From Deltaproteobacteria bacterium (lineage in GTDB: Bacteria > Desulfobacterota > Desulfobacteria > Desulfobacterales > G020354645), in the NCBI GenBank assembly GCA_020354645.1, contig CP070652.1, forward strand, positions 4,513,727 to 4,551,682: 37,956 nt of DNA, read 5' to 3'. Positions 33,760 through 37,956 of this stretch are shown one piece after another. The first letter of the stretch is position 1, and the number at the start of each line of letters is the position of its first letter. Under the pieces are notes generated by a model. That model saw nothing but the letters and a program-made list of their open reading frames with translations, was not told the origin of the DNA and searched no databases. Position numbers and translations under genes: made by a program.

Positions 33760-35583
33760 TTATGCCTCCTTTAGCGGGATGTCTTCGTCAATCATGGTTA
33801 TGGCATGGCGCGGACATTCTGTGAAACAAATACCGCAGCCTTTGCAATAGTCGTAATCGATGGCATAGCCGAAACGGTTCCGACCTTTAACCAGCACGGA
33901 CATATCCGGGCAAAAAATCAGGCAATTGTCGCATTCGGTGCAACGACCGCAATGCATACAACGCAGCGCTTCCCGGCCTGCTGCTTCCGGATCAAACGTA
34001 TTTCGATAGGGGTTGAAAGACTGCTTGCGGGTATCCGTATCTTGAATAACCGGTTGCACACGGGATGCCTTTTTAAAGTAATCGAAGACAATGTTTTCAC
34101 TGCCGAGTACCCATCGATGGTTTTGTGTCACCGGATTAACGGATTTCCAACCATGATAGGCCGAAAAACTAATTGCCGGACCGTCACCGATAACAATTTT
34201 TTCAAGCACCTCGTCGAAGTTTGCGCCATTCCGATGGCAGTCCATGGCGATGGCGGCTTTTTTGCCGGAGGCCACCGCATGCACGACAGTATGCGCGATA
34301 TCAATGATGTCACCCCCGGCAAATACTTGTGGTTGAAGGCCTTTTTGTGGAGGGGTTGAAAGGTTATCTTTGACGACGATACAGTCGTTTTTTGTCTTCA
34401 GCGCAGCCTTAAAAAAAACCAAGTCGGGCTTTTCAACAAAGGCGCAGATTATGCTGTAGGTTTTTATATCAAAAAAGGCCCCTTCTTTCTTGATAGGGCG
34501 TCTGCGGCCGCTTTCATCAGCCGGCCCCAGCTCCATCCTGCAGCACACCAGTTTTTTGATGGTCTGATCCGTATCCAATACGATTTTTTGGGGTGCCGCC
34601 AAAAATCGAAACTGAACCCCTTCCTCACGGGCTTCCTGGACTTCTTCGAAATGAGCCGGCATTTCGCATTGCGACCGCCGGTAAATAATGGTTACCTCAC
34701 ATCCCAGACGAAGAGCTGTTCTGGCCGAATCTATGGCGGTGTTCCCGCCGCCGATCACCGTCACCCTTTTTCCCAGGTCTACGGTTTCTCCGAAAGCTGT
34801 CTTATTCAAAAGGGTCAGACCGCTAATGACCCGGTGGCTTTGATCCTCTTGCGGGATCCCGAGTTTTATGCTGGCGTGAACCCCTGTTCCCAGGAAGACA
34901 TAATCGTATTCATTCCGGAGCGCATTCAAGGAGAAATTTTTACCGATTTCAGTATTGGGTCGCAGATCAATACCCATATTCGACAGTCCCTCAAATTCTG
35001 CTTCGATCACTTTTCGCGGCAATCGATAGGAAGGTATGCCGACCCTTAAGATGCCTCCCATTACCGGCAGTTTTTCGTATATCGTTACGCTGAAACCAAG
35101 TAGCCTGGCAAAATAGGCCGCCGACATGCCGGCAGGGCCGGACCCGACAACAGCAAGTCTTTTTCCATTTAAACCGGCTAAATCCGGATGGGGTGTGGAG
35201 GGGTCCAACTGGTCTCCCACGAAGCGTTCCAGCTCTTTGATACTGACGCCTTGATCGAGCGATAGGCGGTTGCAAGCCTATTCACAGAATTTGAAGCAGA
35301 CACGGCCCAGTACCGCTGGAAACGGTTCCTCGCGCTTTAAGTGCCAGTAGGCATTTTCAAATTCCCCGTTTTGAAAAAGCTTGATCCAGCCTTCGATATC
35401 ATTGCCGGCCGGGCAGGCGTTTTGACAGGCCGGCACTTTGTCTTCATAGATGGGTTTTATAAAGCGCCAGCTTCCGGTGCGATTGTGCAGCATGGTACCC
35501 ATTGAGATATTCATCGGTGTTATATCCCGCCAGGTTTTGAAGTCGTATGTTTTTGCCAACTCACTGCGTCTTTTAACGGTCAT
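33760..35583 (-). CDS. GltD-like FeS flavoprotein (oxidoreductase electron-transfer subunit), interrupted by an in-frame TAG
   Basis: Codon 102 of a 607-codon frame is TAG (35278-35280). Upstream, residues 1-101 hold the iron-sulfur N-terminal domain (ACPAGNDIEGWIKL, GRVCFKFCE). Downstream the frame continues ACNRLSLDQ, SIKELERF, then the FAD motif VVGSGPAGMSAAYFARLLGF, an NADP-type motif VTVIGGGNTAIDSARTAL, and two ferredoxin-like clusters (CMHCGRCTECDNC, CKGCGICFTECP). Proteins of this type join NAD(P)H to iron-sulfur partners. The conserved CxxxCExxCNR motif spans the TAG exactly, so this is one gene. A shorter product could start at GTG 35220 (486 residues) but would lack the N-terminal cluster domain. 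Setting: between the gamma and alpha subunits of the oxidoreductase. Confidence 0.85.
35278..35280 (-). other. In-frame amber codon inside a conserved cysteine motif
   Basis: On the minus strand the codons read TGT GAA TAG GCT TGC AAC CGC. The usual family motif C-E-x-x-C-N-R needs exactly one residue at the TAG, so no frameshift or deletion is involved. Any of several one-base changes (AAG, CAG, GAG, TCG or TGG to TAG) would explain it. Confidence 0.85.
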
Positions 35584-35622
35584 AGTGCTCCTTTTCTATT
35601 CAATATGGTGTCCTAAAGGTAT

Positions 35623-35855
35623 GTTTAATAAGTCCATGAAAGAGTTGAAAGCCTTTTGCTCGCTCCGTGATTATTTTGGGGACGTCTTCTTCGCGGCGTT
35701 AAATCAAAAGAGCTCGGACCTGACGGCCCTCAAACAGCTTTTGATTTTCATCCGCCTCCGGCGGATTTTACGCGCCGCACCAGCTGGCATCTATCTCCCA
35801 AAATAATCAATGTTGCTCGCAAAAACCTTTCAACTTTTTCAGCCCATCTATAAAC
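35623..35855. repeat. MITE-like inverted-repeat element within the oxidoreductase operon
   Basis: About 58 bases at each end are inverted repeats at roughly 70 percent identity by eye: GTTTAATAAGTCCATGAAAG on the left and the reverse complement of the right end share GTTGAAAG, TTTTGC and TGATTATTTTGGG. The 230-base unit has no credible gene. It fills the 293-base gap between the gamma-subunit gene and the GltD-like gene, so it is transcribed with them and could form a large RNA hairpin. Confidence 0.75.
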
Positions 35856-35876
35856 AGTTTTTGAGAAAACACGAGA

Positions 35877-36434
35877 CTAAGCTTTGATAACCTGTTCATA
35901 GGCGTCGCGGGCAGCCATTTTGTTATTCTGCTTATCTAACGGGACATGTTCGTCGATAGCTTTTTCAACCGCCTGGATGCTGACCAGTCCGGTGGCCTTG
36001 GAAAAAGCTCCTAAAATAGCAGTATTGACAATTGGATTGGCGGGCGATCCGAGCCGGTGCGCCAGGGCAATTGCGCCTGCATTCACAACGAAAAGCGTAT
36101 ATTGGTCGGCGATAATCTTTCTATAATATGCGGGTTCGAATTTGCCGTTGATCAGCACCGTCCCGTTTTGTTTTAATCCCTGGGTTACTTTGATCGTCTG
36201 AAGAAGTGATGCGTCTAACACCACCACATGATCCGGTTGGTAAATCTGATTACGCAGGTAAATTGGTTTATCATCCATGCGGCAAAATGCGGTGACCGGA
36301 GCACCTCTGCGTTCTACCCCGAAGGCCGGGAAAGCCTGTACGTATTTATCCTCGATAAATAACGCATGGGCCAGCACTTCGGAGCCGATGACAGCTCCCT
36401 GGCCGCCGCGTCCGTGAAATCTGATTTCTTGCAT
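35877..36434 (-). CDS. porG: 2-oxoacid:ferredoxin oxidoreductase, gamma subunit (PorG type)
   Basis: A 185-residue subunit beginning MQEIRFHGRGGQGAVIGSEV, the diagnostic N-terminus of the gamma domain, with QAFPAFGVERRGAPVTAF and NTAILGAFSKATGL. It binds the CoA side of the complex. ACGGAGAACGGC lies before the ATG at 36434. It follows the acpH-like gene by 23 bases and is separated from the remaining oxidoreductase genes by a MITE-like element. It ends with TAG at the normal family length. Confidence 0.92.
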   Translation of the reverse strand: MQEIRFHGRGGQGAVIGSEVLAHALFIEDKYVQAFPAFGVERRGAPVTAFCRMDDKPIYLRNQIYQPDHVVVLDASLLQTIKVTQGLKQNGTVLINGKFEPAYYRKIIADQYTLFVVNAGAIALAHRLGSPANPIVNTAILGAFSKATGLVSIQAVEKAIDEHVPLDKQNNKMAARDAYEQVIKA

Positions 36435-36457
36435 GCCGTTCTCCGTTTACAAACCAT

Positions 36458-37042
36458 TTACTGTAAAAGAGCATAAGATTTGGCATAGGCAACTAGATCC
36501 GGAAAGAATGATAGAAAGTTTGCCTCCAAAGCAGTATAATTAGCTCGGATATCAGCGATGGAACCTTTCAGGCTGTCCTTTTTCGATATGCGCTCTGATA
36601 CCCGGTCTAAAATAATTTCAACGCCTTTTAGTGTCAGGTAAGAACTCAGCCAATTTTGACTGATGATATGTGGAAGAACACTTTTGAGTCTTGAGGGAAA
36701 AATTTTATGATGCTTCTGTAATATGTCATACACTCGGGCTATAAATAATTGCAAATCAATATCCGAGTAGTCAGACCAATGTTTGGAAAGAAAGTGATCG
36801 TAACAGATATCCAGTATAATACCGGCGAACCGCCGTCTTTCCTGGCTAAACAGATTTCGGCTCGATACCGTTTTTTCGTGTGCGTCGGCGTAAGTATCTA
36901 TTTTACGGTGAAAAATTATACCGCTGCTCATTTCTCGGCTGTATTGATCACCAATCGATCCTTTCACGAAGTCTCCCAGGAAACTTCCTACCAAAAATTC
37001 ATCAGATGCGTCGGCCAAATATAAATGAGCCAGATAATTCAT
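36458..37042 (-). CDS. acpH: Acyl-carrier-protein phosphodiesterase-like protein (DUF479)
   Basis: A 194-residue protein with the family pattern MNYLAHLYLA, FLVGSFLGDFVKGS, then FHRKIDTYAD and the histidine/aspartate segment ICYDHFLSKHWSDYS. AcpH removes the phosphopantetheine arm from acyl carrier protein. The length and motif order are normal. It lies between a ydcF-like gene and the oxidoreductase gamma gene on the same strand; a functional link is not evident. The 5' spacer to the ydcF-like stop is about 65 bases. Confidence 0.88.
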   Translation of the reverse strand: MNYLAHLYLADASDEFLVGSFLGDFVKGSIGDQYSREMSSGIIFHRKIDTYADAHEKTVSSRNLFSQERRRFAGIILDICYDHFLSKHWSDYSDIDLQLFIARVYDILQKHHKIFPSRLKSVLPHIISQNWLSSYLTLKGVEIILDRVSERISKKDSLKGSIADIRANYTALEANFLSFFPDLVAYAKSYALLQ

Positions 37043-37107
37043 CGCTTAAAACTTCCGTAAAGGAATTCTCAAGATTATGATCAAAGATGATCTTTGCAGT
37101 TGTCGTT

Positions 37108-37644
37108 TTATGTCAGGCGTCCGAATTTTATCCGGATCAGGTACCACACCAGGGCCAACACCTCCTTGCCACGTTGATACCACCAACGCCATCCGGCACG
37201 ATTATCATCCCGGTCTACAGGTGAGCTGCCGATAGCTGAAATACCAAAATGTCTGAAGGCGAGCAATGATCTTTTCAAGTGAAACCCGTCAGTCACGATT
37301 GTGGCTTTGGACCAACGGTTTTTTTTCATGATGCGGGCACAGGCCGCGGCGTTTTGCATGGTTGAGGCGGCAGTTTCGTCTAAAATGATATGGCTTGCTG
37401 AAATACCGTATGATTCAGCCAGCCGTTTCATCATCACAGCTTCAGATGGCGGATATTTTCCAGTGCCACCCGTTAATAGTAAAAATTGGGCGTGACCCTT
37501 TTGAATAAGTTCTACGGCGTGTGCCACTCGTCGCTTTAAAGGAACGCTCGGAAAGCCTCCGTCGAGCACCCGAGCGCCAAGGACGACGATCACTTCAGAT
37601 TTTAGTATGGCAGTTGTATCCTCGTCATTTTTTTTCGCATTCAT
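37108..37644 (-). CDS. YdcF/SanA-like DUF218 protein
   Basis: A 178-residue protein with VIVVLGARVLDGG at about 18-30, LLLTGGTGKYPPSEA, and ATIVTDGFHLKRSLLAFRHF near residue 115. These are the conserved segments of the DUF218 fold found in YdcF, SanA and ElyC. Some relatives act in envelope or polysaccharide metabolism, but the reaction is unsettled. Unlike SanA and ElyC, no N-terminal membrane helix is visible; a hydrophobic segment lies near the C-terminus (VLALVWYLIRIK). It heads the minus-strand run of genes. Confidence 0.85.
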   Translation of the reverse strand: MNAKKNDEDTTAILKSEVIVVLGARVLDGGFPSVPLKRRVAHAVELIQKGHAQFLLLTGGTGKYPPSEAVMMKRLAESYGISASHIILDETAASTMQNAAACARIMKKNRWSKATIVTDGFHLKRSLLAFRHFGISAIGSSPVDRDDNRAGWRWWYQRGKEVLALVWYLIRIKFGRLT

Positions 37645-37864
37645 TGGGATTCCGTAACCATTATAACTTGTTTATTATAATGATGCGGGAAGAATATCCC
37701 AGGCATCGGTGGAAAGAAGCTTACCTCTCAATTCTTCCTTCAACCAAAGCGCTGGCAGAAGATGTTATTTTACTTTGGATGGTGTTTTGAGACATTTGAA
37801 AAACAGAATATAGTTTAATCGAGGGGTCGGGGAGTTTTTTTGACCCTGTGCCTCCAGTCTTTGT

Positions 37865-37956
37865 TTTTCTATGCCATTTGGCAGCGGGGGATACTTGCCC
37901 CCTCCGCATTCCACCTTCGGTGGCTGCGGTCTCCCCCACTGCCAAATTGCAGAAAA
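37865..37956. repeat. Cruciform-like palindromic element at the right edge
   Basis: ATTTGGCAGCGGGGGA (37876-37891) matches the inverted TCCCCCACTGCCAAAT (about 37932-37947) with one mismatch, and the centre holds CCGCATTCCACC with a complementary GGTGGCTGCGG across a three-base TTC loop. The whole folds into a long hairpin. The right end touches the window edge. The spacer from 37645 to here holds no gene. Confidence 0.65.

Noticed and set aside
33805..34359. Open frame of 184 codons opposite the GltD-like gene
   Set aside because: It lies wholly within a well-conserved gene on the other strand and has no family features.
33760..35220. A stand-alone 486-residue oxidoreductase gene starting at GTG 35220
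   Set aside because: The conserved motif and frame continue upstream through the TAG to the N-terminal domain at 35583, so this is the larger part of one interrupted gene; a truncated product remains possible.
35450..35806. Plus-strand frame across the MITE-like element
   Set aside because: It starts inside the coding region of the GltD-like gene and ends within the inverted-repeat element; no plausible protein.
37721..37945. Minus-strand frame at the right edge
   Set aside because: It runs through the palindromic element and has no ribosome binding site or family features.

Overview
The window looks like chromosomal DNA from an anaerobic bacterium, most likely a member of the Desulfobacterota. 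This is an inference from gene content: ferredoxin-linked 2-oxoacid oxidoreductase, corrinoid and URO-D methyl-transfer proteins, a rubrerythrin-like protein, many envelope lipoproteins and TPR proteins, and short dispersed palindromic repeats. No 16S or other marker gene is present. No rRNA, tRNA, CRISPR array or intact transposase was found.

Region 1 (1-7043) is a C1/N-methyl-amine cluster. A URO-D-type methyltransferase (truncated by the left edge) is divergent from soxD, soxA and soxG-like genes, a corrinoid protein and an M20-family N-carbamoyl-amino-acid hydrolase. The catalytic beta subunit of heterotetrameric sarcosine oxidase (SoxB) is absent, and corrinoid methyl-transfer proteins sit where it would be expected. 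Region 2 (7044-11207) holds a repeat-rich spacer, a C_GCAxxG_C_C-type protein, a small coiled-coil protein and a beta-CASP metallo-beta-lactamase RNase-like protein.

Region 3 (11208-27498) is envelope-oriented. It has a membrane-anchored DUF4388/DUF1566-like protein, a HEAT-repeat protein and a ribbon-helix-helix/PilZ fusion. After these comes a long same-strand array: two lipoproteins (one with CsgG-like, PEGA and TPR parts), a TolB-like beta-propeller, a TPR protein and a complete Dpp/Opp-type ABC importer (SBP, two permeases, two ATPases). It meets a convergent gene for an 841-residue exported protein that joins a degenerate peptidase-like domain, a propeller and a probable outer-membrane barrel.

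Region 4 (30290-37644) holds a Spy-like periplasmic protein, a ferritin-like protein and a minus-strand run: ydcF-like, acpH-like, then 2-oxoacid:ferredoxin oxidoreductase gamma, a GltD-like FeS flavoprotein, alpha and beta.

Two genes in region 4 are broken only by a single in-frame TAG: the GltD-like flavoprotein (codon 102, inside its conserved cysteine motif) and the Spy-like protein (codon 8, in the signal peptide). Together with the methylamine-type corrinoid machinery this raises amber readthrough or pyrrolysine decoding, but TAG also ends at least seven ordinary genes here, so independent point mutations remain the simpler reading. The window also carries three copies of a roughly 190-230 bp inverted-repeat element, three short REP-like palindromes, one MITE-like element inside the oxidoreductase operon and one cruciform-like element at the right edge.
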